A stretch of DNA of 64,000 bases from Sphingopyxis lindanitolerans (lineage in GTDB: Bacteria > Pseudomonadota > Alphaproteobacteria > Sphingomonadales > Sphingomonadaceae). Below, in pieces: positions 43,367-52,995 of the stretch; position 1 is the first letter of the stretch, and every line of letters begins with the position of its first letter. Below the pieces are notes generated by a model. It was not told the DNA's origin and made no database searches. It saw only the letters and a list, made by a program, of their open reading frames with translations. The stretch spans positions 117,518 through 181,517 of the forward strand of contig NZ_PHFW01000004.1 of the NCBI RefSeq assembly GCF_002993885.1. Reading direction: 5' to 3'. Made by a program: the position numbers and the translations under genes.

Positions 43367-44713
43367 ATGTTGACCTACGACTATGATCTGTTCGTCATTG
43401 GGGCGGGCTCGGGCGGAGTGCGCGCGGCGCGGGTTTCGGCAGCCTATGGCGCGCGGGTGGCGGTCGCCGAGGAGCATCGGGTGGGCGGCACCTGCGTGAT
43501 CCGGGGCTGCGTGCCCAAGAAGCTGCTCGTCTATGGCTCGCATTTCGCCGAGGATCTGCAGGATGCACGGCGCTTTGGCTGGAAGGTGCCCGATTGCGAA
43601 TTTGACTGGTCGGCGCTGCGCGACAATGTGCTCGCCGAGGTCTCGCGGCTCGAAGGTCTCTACACCGAGACGCTCGGCAACAATAAGGTCGAGATCATCC
43701 GCGAGCGGGCGACCGTCGCCGGGCCGCATGAGGTGCTGCTCGGCTCGGGCCAGACGATCACCGCCGGCAAAATCCTGATCGCAACCGGCGCTTGGCCGAT
43801 CGTACCCCATTTTCCGGGGGCCGAGCATGGCATCACCTCGAATGAAGTGTTCCATCTCGATACCTTCCCCAAGCGCGTGGTGATCGCAGGGGCGGGCTAT
43901 ATCGCCAATGAATTTGCCGGCATCTTCCACCAGTTTGGTGCGCATGTGACGCTGGTCAACCGCACCGACGTGATCCTGCGCGGCTATGACGAGCAGATCC
44001 GCGACCGGCTGCTCCAGATCTCGATGACCAAGGGGATCGAGTTCAAATTCCACGTCGCCTTCGAGAAGGTCGACAAGCAACCGGACGGCTCGCTGCTGGT
44101 GCACATGACCGGCCATGAGCCGATCCCGGCCGACATGCTGCTATTCGCCACCGGCCGACGCCCGCATACCGAAAATCTCGGGCTGGAGACGGCCGACGTC
44201 GCACTCGACGCCAAGGGCGCGATCAAGGTGGACGACGACAACCGCTCGAGCTGCGCCAGCATCTATGCGGTGGGCGACGTCACCAACCGGGTGCAGCTGA
44301 CGCCGGTCGCGATCCGCGAGGGCCAGGCCTTTGCCGACACTGTGTTCGGCAATAATCCCCGCCGGGTCGATTATGGCTGCATCCCGTCCGCCGTATTCAG
44401 CCATCCGCCGATGGCGGGCGTGGGCATGACCGAGGCCGAGGCGCGCAACAAGCTCGGTGAGGTCAAGGTCTACACCTCCGACTTCCGGGCGATGAAGAAT
44501 GTGCTCGCCGACCGCCACGAGCGCGCGCTCTACAAGCTGGTCGTCCATCCTGAGACCGACGTGGTGGTCGGCATCCACATGATCGGCCCCGACGCGCCTG
44601 AAATCCTGCAGGCCGCCGCGATCGCGGTGAAGGCGAGGCTCACCAAGGCCCAGTTCGACGATACCGTAGCACTGCATCCCTCTATGGCCGAGGAACTGGT
44701 GCTGATGCGGTAG
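43367..44713 (+). CDS. gor: Glutathione-disulfide reductase
   Basis: A 448-aa FAD-dependent reductase using NADPH to regenerate glutathione. FAD motif IGAGSGGVRAAR near residue 10, redox CVIRGCVPKK (glutathione-reductase type rather than dihydrolipoamide dehydrogenase CLNVGC), NAD(P) motif GAGYIANEFAG, and C-terminal HPSMAEEL with the active His. GSH supply is relevant to GSH-dependent LinD elsewhere in HCH degraders, but the link is speculative. Codon use is more GC-rich than the neighbours. Confidence 0.92.
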   Translation: MLTYDYDLFVIGAGSGGVRAARVSAAYGARVAVAEEHRVGGTCVIRGCVPKKLLVYGSHFAEDLQDARRFGWKVPDCEFDWSALRDNVLAEVSRLEGLYTETLGNNKVEIIRERATVAGPHEVLLGSGQTITAGKILIATGAWPIVPHFPGAEHGITSNEVFHLDTFPKRVVIAGAGYIANEFAGIFHQFGAHVTLVNRTDVILRGYDEQIRDRLLQISMTKGIEFKFHVAFEKVDKQPDGSLLVHMTGHEPIPADMLLFATGRRPHTENLGLETADVALDAKGAIKVDDDNRSSCASIYAVGDVTNRVQLTPVAIREGQAFADTVFGNNPRRVDYGCIPSAVFSHPPMAGVGMTEAEARNKLGEVKVYTSDFRAMKNVLADRHERALYKLVVHPETDVVVGIHMIGPDAPEILQAAAIAVKARLTKAQFDDTVALHPSMAEELVLMR

Positions 44714-44847
44714 GGCTTGGGTTGCCAGCTACCGACGTATGCGCCTGGGCGCTGCGTCGGTCATGCGCTTGGCCTGCCGTTCGCCTGAACGCGACCGGCA
44801 GGCCGTTAGCTGGTCATTGCGACCGAATAACAGGGTCGGCAATTCAA

Positions 44848-46086
44848 CTATTGACGATAGCGGCGCATTTCGAGGCGAGCGATCGCGCGGTTGTGAACCT
44901 CATCCGGCCCATCCACCAGGCGCATTGTGCGGAGATGTGCATAGGCGCGCGCAAGGCCGAAGTCGTCGGCGACGCCCGCGCCGCCATGCGCCTGGATCGC
45001 ATCGTCGGCGATCTTCAACGCCATATGCGGCCCCGCCACCTTGATCATCGCGATTTCCGCTTGTGCTGCCTTGGCCCCAAGCTTGTCCATCACGTCGGCG
45101 GCCTTGAGGCATAGGAGGCGGGTCATTTCAAGTGACGTCCGTGCTTCGGCGATCCGCTGCTCCCAGATGGAATGCTCTGCTAGGCGTTTCCCAAAGGCAG
45201 TGCGCGAAAGGAGCCGCTCCACCATTTTCTTCAAGATTTCCTCGGCCAAGCCAATCGTGCGCATACAGTGATGGATTCGGCCTGGCCCCAATCGCCCCTG
45301 AGCAATTTCAAAGCCGCGCCCCTCGCCGAGCAGCATATTCTCGACCGGAACGCGAACATCCTTCAGCTCGACTTCGCCATGACCATGAGGCGCATCGTCA
45401 TAGCCAAACACAGGAAGCATTCGCAGAACCTTAACCCCCGGCGTGTCGAGCGGCAGGAGGATCATGCTCTGCTGAGCATGGCGCGGGGCATCAGGATCGG
45501 TCTTTCCCATGAGAATGCCGACCGAGCATCGAGGATCGCCTATGCCCGAAGACCACCATTTGCGGCCGTTGATCACATAATGGTCGCCGTCACAAACGAT
45601 GGAGGTTTCGATATTGGTGGCGTCAGAGGATGCGACTCGCGGCTCGGTCATCAGAAAGACCGAGCGAATCTTCCCCTCCATCAGCGGCCGGAGCCAGCGC
45701 TCCTTATGCTCGCGAGTTCCATAGCGGTGCAGGACCTCCATGTTGCCGGTATCGGGCGCGGAGCAGTTGAACACCTCGGACGCCCATTCGATGCGGCCCA
45801 TCTCTTCCGCGCAGGAGGCATATTCCAGATTGGTAAGGCCCGGAGCGACGAACTCGAAGCTGCTGTCGACGGGATTGTGGCCGGCCAGCGGCGGCATGAA
45901 AAGATTCCATATGCCGTCCGCTTTCGCGCGCTCCTTCAATTCCTCGATTATCGGCAGAGTCTTCCACCGCTCTCCACTAGCCTGCTGCGCGGCATAGGTC
46001 TCATCATGGGGCCGAACCACATCGTTCATGAAATTACGGACCCGATCACGCCACATGGTTTCCGCGGGCGACATCGTGAAATTCAT
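44848..46086 (-). CDS. Acyl-CoA dehydrogenase
   Basis: A 412-aa FAD-dependent acyl-CoA dehydrogenase ([20 protein letters not shown] in the central beta domain; [20 protein letters not shown] at the C-terminus). It introduces a double bond into an acyl-CoA, matching the neighbouring synthetase. A palindrome TGACCACATGGTAA lies 32 bp upstream of the start. Confidence 0.9.
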   Translation of the reverse strand: MNFTMSPAETMWRDRVRNFMNDVVRPHDETYAAQQASGERWKTLPIIEELKERAKADGIWNLFMPPLAGHNPVDSSFEFVAPGLTNLEYASCAEEMGRIEWASEVFNCSAPDTGNMEVLHRYGTREHKERWLRPLMEGKIRSVFLMTEPRVASSDATNIETSIVCDGDHYVINGRKWWSSGIGDPRCSVGILMGKTDPDAPRHAQQSMILLPLDTPGVKVLRMLPVFGYDDAPHGHGEVELKDVRVPVENMLLGEGRGFEIAQGRLGPGRIHHCMRTIGLAEEILKKMVERLLSRTAFGKRLAEHSIWEQRIAEARTSLEMTRLLCLKAADVMDKLGAKAAQAEIAMIKVAGPHMALKIADDAIQAHGGAGVADDFGLARAYAHLRTMRLVDGPDEVHNRAIARLEMRRYRQ

Positions 46087-46117
46087 ATTGCAGTCCTTAT
46101 CTGGCCCATGGGCATGA

Positions 46118-46131
46118 TGACCACATGGTAA
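46118..46131. promoter_or_regulatory. ACCANNTGGT operator 3 (acyl-CoA dehydrogenase promoter)
   Basis: TGACCACATGGTAA, core ACCA-CA-TGGT, 32 bp before the acyl-CoA dehydrogenase start on the minus strand. Confidence 0.72.
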
Positions 46132-46330
46132 TTATCATTAACCCCTGCATGATCCAAGCGATTCGATAAAAGGAGGGCATGCGCCATCTGCGTAGGCTTT
46201 TTCACTTCGAGTCGGAGATTGCAGGCCGCGAACGCTGTAAAGGAAGCCATTGTAGAACATAGAGTATGAACCAGCGCCTTTCGCCCCGGCTGGACAAGAG
46301 GGCATTTCGTCCTCTCGCAAAGCAGGCTTG

Positions 46331-46344
46331 TAACCATGTGGTAA
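46331..46344. promoter_or_regulatory. ACCANNTGGT operator 4 (SDR promoter)
   Basis: TAACCATGTGGTAA, core ACCA-TG-TGGT, 110 bp before the SDR at 46454. With operator 3 it frames the divergent promoter region. Confidence 0.7.
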
Positions 46345-46453
46345 GTATGCTCTGATCTTTCAGGCTGGTGCCAGGCACATGGGGCCACTGGCGATGTGGT
46401 CAAGGCTGAAGCGAAGTCAATTCGCGCAGTTGAGCATTTTCGGAGGATGAAGA

Positions 46454-47206
46454 ATGGCTAACAGACTCGCAGGCAAGGTTGCGCTCATCACGGGTGGAGC
46501 GAGCGGGCTCGGCGCCGCTCAGGCGAAGCGTTTCGCGGAAGAAGGCGCCAAGGTCGTAATCGGCGACCTCAATGAAGAGATGGCCAAGGGCGTCGTAGCC
46601 GAAATCAGGGCTGCTGGTGGCGATGCGCTCTTCATTCGGTTGGATGTTACCGATGCGGCGAGCTGGAATAATGCGATTGCCGCTGCCGTCGAGGCTTTTG
46701 GCGGGCTTACGACTCTATCCAACACTGCCGGTATCATTCATCCTGGCGGCTTCGAGGAGGAGAGCATTGAAGGCTGGAACAAGATGGTGGCGGTCAATCA
46801 GACTGCTATCTTCCTCGGAATCAAGGCGGCAATCCCCGAGCTGGTGAAGTCGGGCAATGGCTCGATCATCAACATCAGTTCGTTGATCGGCATGTTTCCC
46901 ACCGCCGGCAATGCCAGCTACTGTGCCACCAAAGCGGCCGTGCGCATCATGAGCAAGGCGGCGGCGCTGGAGTTTGTGGACCGCGGCGTTCGGGTGAATA
47001 CGATCGTGCCCGGCGGAATGAACACGCCGATCACGGCGAATGTCCCCCCTGACGTGCTGAAGCAGCAGACAAGCCAGATCCCCATGGGAAAGCTCGGTGA
47101 CCCGATCGACATTGCCAACGGCGCGCTTTTTCTGGCCTCTGACGAGGCGAAATATATTACTGGCGTGGATCTGCCGATTGACGGAGGCTGGTCCGTGGGT
47201 GTTTGA
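46454..47206 (+). CDS. Short-chain dehydrogenase/reductase
   Basis: A 250-aa classical SDR: TGGASGLGAAQ cofactor motif, NTAGI, SIINISSL with the catalytic Ser, YCATKAAVR with the YxxxK pair, and PGGMNTPI. It oxidises a secondary alcohol or reduces a ketone; substrate unknown. Ribosome site GGAGG 7 nt upstream. Closely related to the frameshifted SDR at 47477 and to the truncated one at 31889, all within the same regulon. Confidence 0.9.
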   Translation: MANRLAGKVALITGGASGLGAAQAKRFAEEGAKVVIGDLNEEMAKGVVAEIRAAGGDALFIRLDVTDAASWNNAIAAAVEAFGGLTTLSNTAGIIHPGGFEEESIEGWNKMVAVNQTAIFLGIKAAIPELVKSGNGSIINISSLIGMFPTAGNASYCATKAAVRIMSKAAALEFVDRGVRVNTIVPGGMNTPITANVPPDVLKQQTSQIPMGKLGDPIDIANGALFLASDEAKYITGVDLPIDGGWSVGV

Positions 47207-47352
47207 ACTCATTGATATTATTTGTGAAAACACAGCATTAGAAAGTGAAAGCGCGCGGCTGCGTGCCGCGCGCAAAGGGGCAGCATTAGCGGGCCAGGGG
47301 ACTTGGACATTTAGTCTCACTTTTCGGTCCGGTTCCTCAGAATCCAGCTTGA

Positions 47353-47366
47353 CTACCAACTGGTAA
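47353..47366. promoter_or_regulatory. ACCANNTGGT operator 5 (SDR-linA promoter)
   Basis: CTACCAACTGGTAA, core ACCA-AC-TGGT identical to operator 1, 111 bp before the SDR that is followed by linA. Confidence 0.72.
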
Positions 47367-47476
47367 TTGTGCTTGGATCAAGGTCCGGTGATCGGCCCAG
47401 TTGTTGTGCATCGGAAAAAAGAACCCTCAGCGACGCGGGTCTGAATTGCGCGCTCAAGCTATTTAGGAGGCACAGG

Positions 47477-48228
47477 ATGAGCAACAGAATGGCAGGAAAA
47501 GTCGCGCTCGTAACGGGCGCGGCGAGCGGCCTGGGTGCAGCGCAGGCTCGGCTTTTTGCCAAGGAGGGCGCCAAGGTCGTCGTCGCCGATCTGAATGTCG
47601 AAATGGGCAACAAGGTCGTGGCCGAGATTCAGGAAAGCGGGGGCGAGGCCCTATCGTGCGGCTGGATATCACCGATGCTGCGAGCTGGGCGGGGGCTGTC
47701 GAGGCGGCGGTTGGGGCCTTTGGGAAGCTCACGACGCTTTACAACACCGCGGGCATCATCCACGGCGCGATGATCCAGGACGAGACGCTCGAAGGCTGGA
47801 GCAAGATGATCGCGGTCAACCAGACTGCGCTTTTCCTGGGCCTGAAGATGGTTGCGCCGGAAATTGCGAAGTCGGGAAATGGTGCGATCCTAAACATCAG
47901 TTCGCTCGTCAGCGTCATCTGTGAGCCTGGCTTGATCAGCTATGCGGCGACCAAGTCTGCGGTACGCGCGATGACCAAGGTGGCTGCGCTGGAATATGTC
48001 GGGCAAGGGGTGCGGGTGAACACCATCGTTCCTGGTGGCATGAAGACGCCGATGCAGGCGAACGTCACGCCCGAGCAGGTTGAATGGTACAAAGCGCAGA
48101 TCCCGATGGGCGATCTTGGCGAGCCGAACGATATCGCTTATGGGGCGCTATATCTTCTGTCAGACGAAGCTAAATATGTTACTGGAACGGAACTGTTCAT
48201 CGATGGCGGCTGGTCTTCTGCGGCCTAA
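47477..48228 (+). pseudogene. Short-chain dehydrogenase with one-base frameshift, upstream of linA
   Basis: A paralogue of the SDR at 46454. The first frame gives TGAASGLGAAQARL up to QESGGEAL, then the sequence moves to another frame near 47655 and continues with RLDITDAASWAGAV, NISSLVSV, YAATKSAVR and DGGW to the stop at 48228. Comparison with the paralogue indicates a single missing base. Either the gene is inactive or the base was miscalled. linA follows after 60 bp. Confidence 0.85.
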
Positions 48229-48288
48229 ATCCTTGATGCCCTCGATCCTGCTAAGATTACGGGATTATATTCAACTAGGAGATACAAA

Positions 48289-48759
48289 ATGAGTGATCTA
48301 GACAGACTTGCAAGCCGGGCCGCGATTCAGGACCTCTACTCTGACAAGCTCATTGGCGTAGACAAGCGCCAAGAGGGCCGTCTCGCTTCTGTTTGGTGGG
48401 ATGATGCAGAGTGGACCATTGAGGGAATCGGCACCTACAAGGGCCCGGAAGGCGCCCTCGATTTGGCCAATAACGTACTCTGGCCAATGTTTCACGAATG
48501 TATTCATTATGGAACCAATCTGCGCTTGGAATTTGTGAGCGCGGACAAGGTAAATGGTATTGGCGACGTCCTTCTCCTTGGAAATCTCGTCGAAGGTAAT
48601 CAGTCGATTCTTATCGCTGCGGTCTTCACGGATGAGTATGAGCGCCGTGACGGGGTGTGGAAGTTCTCTAAGCGCAACGCATGCACGAACTATTTCACCC
48701 CGCTGGCCGGCATTCATTTCGCACCGCCCGGCATTCATTTCGCACCGTCCGGCGCATAA
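48289..48759 (+). CDS. linA: Gamma-HCH dehydrochlorinase LinA
   Basis: LinA (156 aa, SnoaL/scytalone-dehydratase-like cone fold) removes HCl from gamma-HCH in the first step of the lin pathway. Catalytic Asp25 and His73 are present. Residues K20, G23, F68, C71, L96, F113, D115, R129, A131 and T133 are those of the LinA2 type rather than LinA1. The tail carries the tandem GIHFAPP-GIHFAPS repeat. AGGAG lies 7 nt before the ATG. A strong terminator follows. linA may be read from the SDR promoter upstream or from one of its own. Confidence 0.98.
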   Translation: MSDLDRLASRAAIQDLYSDKLIGVDKRQEGRLASVWWDDAEWTIEGIGTYKGPEGALDLANNVLWPMFHECIHYGTNLRLEFVSADKVNGIGDVLLLGNLVEGNQSILIAAVFTDEYERRDGVWKFSKRNACTNYFTPLAGIHFAPPGIHFAPSGA

Positions 48760-48781
48760 TCTTATATATACAAGTGATTAG

Positions 48782-48823
48782 TTGGGCATTCACATGACGC
48801 TTGTCGTGTGGATGCCCAATTTT
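48782..48823 (+). terminator. Rho-independent terminator after linA
   Basis: TTGGGCATTCACA (48782-48794) pairs with TGTGGATGCCCAA (48807-48819) with one G-U pair, followed by TTTT. Confidence 0.85.
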
Positions 48824-49049
48824 ATATGGATGGAGAACTCAAACACAACGCGACTCGCGATTGGAGATGAGTCACGCCGGGGCACCTGGCGCCGAATGGT
48901 GGCCCCCCATTCAGCATTGCCGATCGGGCTTGCAATTTCGCCCGCCTGGTCCGTTAGAAGCATGAGCGCCGCCCATCGAAAGATGTTTCGGGATGGCCCC
49001 ATTTGCCTTCTCGTGCTTGCCGATGCGGAGATCAGGCGCGGTTGACATG
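48824..49049. other. Spacer between linA terminator and flavoprotein promoter
   Basis: No gene is supported; short open frames on both strands have no recognisable product. Confidence 0.4.
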
Positions 49050-49063
49050 TGACCATTTGGTAA
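49050..49063. promoter_or_regulatory. ACCANNTGGT operator 6 (flavoprotein promoter)
   Basis: TGACCATTTGGTAA, core ACCA-TT-TGGT, 23 bp before the GTG start of the flavoprotein gene. Confidence 0.72.
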
Positions 49064-49085
49064 TCTATCCTTTCCTTGTATCGAG

Positions 49086-50309
49086 GTGCGACGTGATCTC
49101 GCTTCGGTAAAAGAAGGGCGGAGCATTGACTTCGACGCAGGAGAGACGGTCGGCGGCTTTGGGTCGTTCGACCGGTGGAGGGCATTCTTGAAGCAATCGG
49201 CAGAGCGATCGCGGTTATCTCGCCGCGCTTTCATCCAGGCCGGCGGCGCGGGGCTGGCGGTTTCCACCCTGGGTGCTGCGGCATCTGCTCCGGCTGTTGC
49301 CGCGGTGGGCCGGCAGTGGACCCAAATCGCGGATATAGTCGTGGTCGGCAGCGGCGCGGCCGCCTCGGTTGCCGCACTTGCGGCTGCCAAGGACGGCGCG
49401 AAGGTCCTCATGCTGGAAAAAGCGCCGGTATATGGCGGTACGTCCGCGAAATCCGGTGGGGCTTTCTGGGTGCCCAATAATTTCAGGCTGAAGGAGCGGG
49501 GGATCGAGGATCCAAAGGCTTCGCTCCTGGCTTATTGCGCTGCCTATTCATATCCGCATCTTTTCGACAGCAATTCACCGACGCTCGGCCTGGGTGAGGA
49601 TGTCTACAAACTGCTTGAGGCGTTTTACGACAACGCGTCGCCGATGACGGACATGTTGCGGGAAATCAAGGCAGCCGAGATAGGCCGCTTTCATGTCCTT
49701 CCCGACGGCCAGGGAACCGATCTGCCTGACTATGGCGTGCTCGACGGCAACAATAAGGTGCCTCGCGGACGGTGCCTCGGACCCATCAAGCCTGATGGGT
49801 CGCCAGGATTCGGCGCGGAGTTGATGCGCCAGATCAAGGCGCGCATCGACGCTTATGGCATTCCCCTGCTCACCAGCCACCAGGTTGTCCGCCTGGTTAC
49901 CGACGGGGATGGCGCGGTGCTCGGCGTCGAGGCGCTGAACGACGGGAAGGAGGTTTCCTTTGGCGCGCGCAAAGGCGTGATCTTCGCAACGGGCGGGTTC
50001 ACCTATAATCGCGAAATGCTCAATCTCCATCAGACAGGGCCGGTCTATGGCGGTTGCGGGGTGCCGACCAATACTGGCGACTTTGTATCGATTGCCGGGG
50101 CTGTTGGAGCGAAGCTTGGCAATATGGGAAGCGCCTGGCGCGCCGAGATCGTGCTGGAAGAGGCGCTGGAATATGTAAGCGTGCCAAGCGACGTATGGAT
50201 TCCGCCGGGCGACAGCATGTTCATTGTCAATCGCTATGGGAATCGTGTCTTCAACGAGAAGCGCAATTACCATGACCGTGCGCGCGTACATCAACATTAT
50301 GATCCCAAC
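49086..50309 (+). pseudogene. FAD-dependent dehydrogenase (flavocytochrome c/ketosteroid-dehydrogenase-like), cut by IS6100
   Basis: About 408 codons remain. A twin-arginine signal (SRRAFIQAGGAGLAVS, about residues 45-60) precedes a flavoprotein domain with ADIVVVGSGAAASVAALAAA and KGVIFATGGFTYN. This layout fits fumarate-reductase/3-ketosteroid-1-dehydrogenase-like proteins. The C-terminal FAD and substrate region is removed by IS6100 copy 3; the frame ends inside the IS. GTG 49086 is the likeliest start. Confidence 0.8.
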
Positions 50310-51189
50310 GGCTCTGTTGCAAAGATTGGCGGCAGTCAGAGGTAGGCTGTCGCTCTGCGCCGATCAGGCGGCTGCTGCGAAATGGTGGTTGAGCATGCCC
50401 ATGGCCTCCGTCAGCGCCGAGGGCCCAATGCCAAAAGCTCTCTCCACAAGGCGCACCTCGCCCCTGATGCCGGGCTGCAGGCACCAGGGGCGAGCCTGTC
50501 CTTTGCGCAGGGCTCGCATGACTTCGAATCCCTTGATCGTGGCATAGGCCGTGGGGATCGATTTGAAACCGCGCACCGGCTTGATCAGTATCTTGAGCTT
50601 TCCGTGATCGGCCTCGATCACGTTATTGAGATACTTCACCTGCCGGTGGGCCGTCTCCCGGTCCAGCTTTCCTTCGCGCTTCAATTCGGTGATCGCTGCA
50701 CCATAGCTCGGCGCTTTGTCGGTATTGAGCGTGGCAGGCTTTTCCCAGTGCTTCAGGCCTCGCAGGGCCTTGCCCAGGAACCGCTTCGCTGCCTTGGCGC
50801 TGCGGGTCGGCGACAGGTAGAAATCGATCGTGTCGCCCCGCTTGTCGACTGCCCGGTACAGGTAGGTCCACTTGCCCCGCACCTTGACGTAGGTTTCATC
50901 CAGGCGCCAGCTCGGATCAAAGCCACGCCGCCAGAACCAGCGCAGCCGCTTCTCCATCTCCGGGGCGTAGCACTGGACCCAGCGATAGATCGTCGTATGG
51001 TCGACCGAAATGCCGCGTTCCGCCAGCATTTCCTCAAGGTCGCGATAGCTGATCGGATAGCGACAATACCAGCGCACCGCCCACAGGATCACATCACCCT
51101 GGAAATGGCGCCACTTGAAATCCGTCATCGTTCCGTCCGTCCAATCTCCGCCAAGCATGCTCAAGCTTCACGATTTTTGCAACAGAGCC
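50310..51189 (-). mobile_element. IS6100 copy 3
   Basis: 880 bp, in inverted orientation to copies 1 and 2. Flanks ATCCCAAC and TTCGTGCC differ, so no target duplication. It truncates the flavoprotein gene on the left and the RND pump gene on the right. Confidence 0.97.
50364..51158 (-). CDS. tnpA: IS6100 transposase
   Basis: Same 264-aa IS6-family transposase as in copies 1 and 2. With copy 2 it flanks the 18-kb catabolic island in inverted orientation. Confidence 0.96.
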   Translation of the reverse strand: MLGGDWTDGTMTDFKWRHFQGDVILWAVRWYCRYPISYRDLEEMLAERGISVDHTTIYRWVQCYAPEMEKRLRWFWRRGFDPSWRLDETYVKVRGKWTYLYRAVDKRGDTIDFYLSPTRSAKAAKRFLGKALRGLKHWEKPATLNTDKAPSYGAAITELKREGKLDRETAHRQVKYLNNVIEADHGKLKILIKPVRGFKSIPTAYATIKGFEVMRALRKGQARPWCLQPGIRGEVRLVERAFGIGPSALTEAMGMLNHHFAAAA

Positions 51190-52995
51190 TTCGTGCCGAT
51201 GGCCTTCTTCCCCGGGTCGACGGGCGGTATCTACCGACAGTTTTCCGTCACGCTGATCGTCTCGATCGGGTTCTCGGCGCTATTGGCGCTGACGCTCACT
51301 CCCGCGCTGTGTGCGACTTTTCTCAAGCCGCACGTACCCGAAAACCATCGCAAGGAGAATTGGCTCACGCGGCGAACCGGTCGCTTTTTTACTGGATTCA
51401 ACAACTGGTTTGGACGTACGACTGATCGTTATCAAGGCGGCGTCGCTCGGATATTGTCGCGGCCTCTGCGCTGGCTCGCCATATTCATCGCGTTGGTCGG
51501 CCTGACGGTTATCTTGTTCTCGCGCCTTCCCGGTGGATTCCTCCCGCAGGAGGACCAGGGGACTGTCATCACTGTTGTACAAGCTCCCCCCGGCGCGACC
51601 CGTGAGCGGACTGAAGAAGCGGTGCGTCAGGTGAAGGAATTTTACAATCAGCAAGACATTGTGACGAGCGTGTTTGTGGTGCGAGGCTTTAGCTTCTTCG
51701 GCCAAGGCCAAGCGAATGGAATGATGTTCACGATGCTCAAGCCGTGGGAGGAGCGCTCCGGCGAGGAGAATAGCTCGCTAGCCTTGGTCGGAAAGGCGAT
51801 GGGCTTCTTCACATCGATCAAGGAAGCCATGGTCTTTGCCCTCAATCCCCCCGCGATCGCCGAACTTGGCATCGCCGGCGGCTTTACCTTCAAATTGGAG
51901 GATGTCGGCGGCAACGGTGCTGAAGCGCTCTTCAACGCGCGCAATCAGCTGCTTGCCGCCGCGAGCCAGAGCCCGATCCTTGCCGGTGTTCGACCGGAGG
52001 GCCAGGAAGATGCACCTCAGCTGCGGGTCATGATCGACAGGATACAGGCTCGCGCCCTCGGCCTCTCGATTGGCGACGTTAACGGAACGCTCGCGATCGC
52101 TTTCGGCAGCGCATATGCCAATGACTTCAACCGTGAAGGGCGGATCCTGCGGGTGCTCCTGCAAGCCGAAGCATCTCACCGAATGACGCCACAGGACGTG
52201 CTCGACCTCAAGGTTCGAAATGCAGCCGGCGAAATGGTGCCCTTCGGCTCGTTTACACAGGTTGAATGGACATCGGGCGCGCAGCAGCTCCAGCGCTATA
52301 ACGGCTATCCTTCGATGACCATTTCCGGGAACGCTGCCCCGGGCCAGTCGACTGGCGAGGCCATGGCGGAGATGGAACGGCTCGCCAATGCACTGCCGGA
52401 GGGCTTCGCATATGAATGGACGGGAATGTCCTATGAGGAGCAGCAGGCCGGCGGACAGGTCGGTATGCTGCTAGGCTTGTCTATACTTGTTGTATTCTTG
52501 CTGCTGGCCGCTCTCTACGAGAGCTGGTCCATCCCTGTTTCCGTGCTTTTGGTTGTACCGCTCGGCGTACTTGGCTCCGTCCTCTTTACGGTGATGAGGG
52601 GACTGTCCGCCGACGTCTATTTCAACGTTGGCATCATCACGATCATCGGCTTGGCCGCCAAGAACGCGATCCTGATCGTCGAGTTTGCGATCGAGCAAGA
52701 AGCGGAGGGCAAGACCCCGCTTGAGGCGACACTCGAAGCTGTGAAACTGCGCCTGCGCCCCATTATCATGACGTCGCTCGCCTTCATCGGTGGCATGATA
52801 CCGCTCTTCATTGCTTCCGGTGCCGGTGCGGCGAGCCGAATCGCGGTTGGGACCGGTGTTGTCGGCGGAATGCTGGCTGCCACTGTGCTCGGAATTTTCT
52901 TCATTCCGCTCTTCTATCTGTCGATACGCCGCTGGCTCAGTAAGAAGCGGCCTGCTGCTCCCGGTCAGGCGCAACCGGAGCCCAATCATGCGTAG
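51190..52995 (+). pseudogene. RND efflux pump, N-terminal part lost to IS6100
   Basis: The C-terminal 601 residues of an AcrB/MexB-like inner-membrane pump: FVPMAFFPGSTGGIYRQFS to the last transmembrane helices (FIGGMIPLFIASGAGAASR). About 440 N-terminal residues are missing, including the first helix and part of the porter domain. IS6100 supplies an in-frame ATG (51115, MKSVIVPSVQ...), but the protein could not form a working transporter. Its stop overlaps the outer-membrane factor gene. Confidence 0.88.

Noticed and set aside
43367..44713. Flavoprotein as the missing E3 of the lipoyl complex
   Set aside because: The redox motif is CVIRGC-type of glutathione reductase rather than the CLNVGC-type of dihydrolipoamide dehydrogenase.
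48782..49045. Short open frames between linA and the flavoprotein gene
   Set aside because: They begin in the linA terminator hairpin and have no family or ribosome site.
31009..51189. Classical composite transposon formed by IS6100 copies 2 and 3
   Set aside because: The copies are inverted, lack outer target duplications and cut genes on both inner and outer sides; recombination fits better than a single composite insertion.
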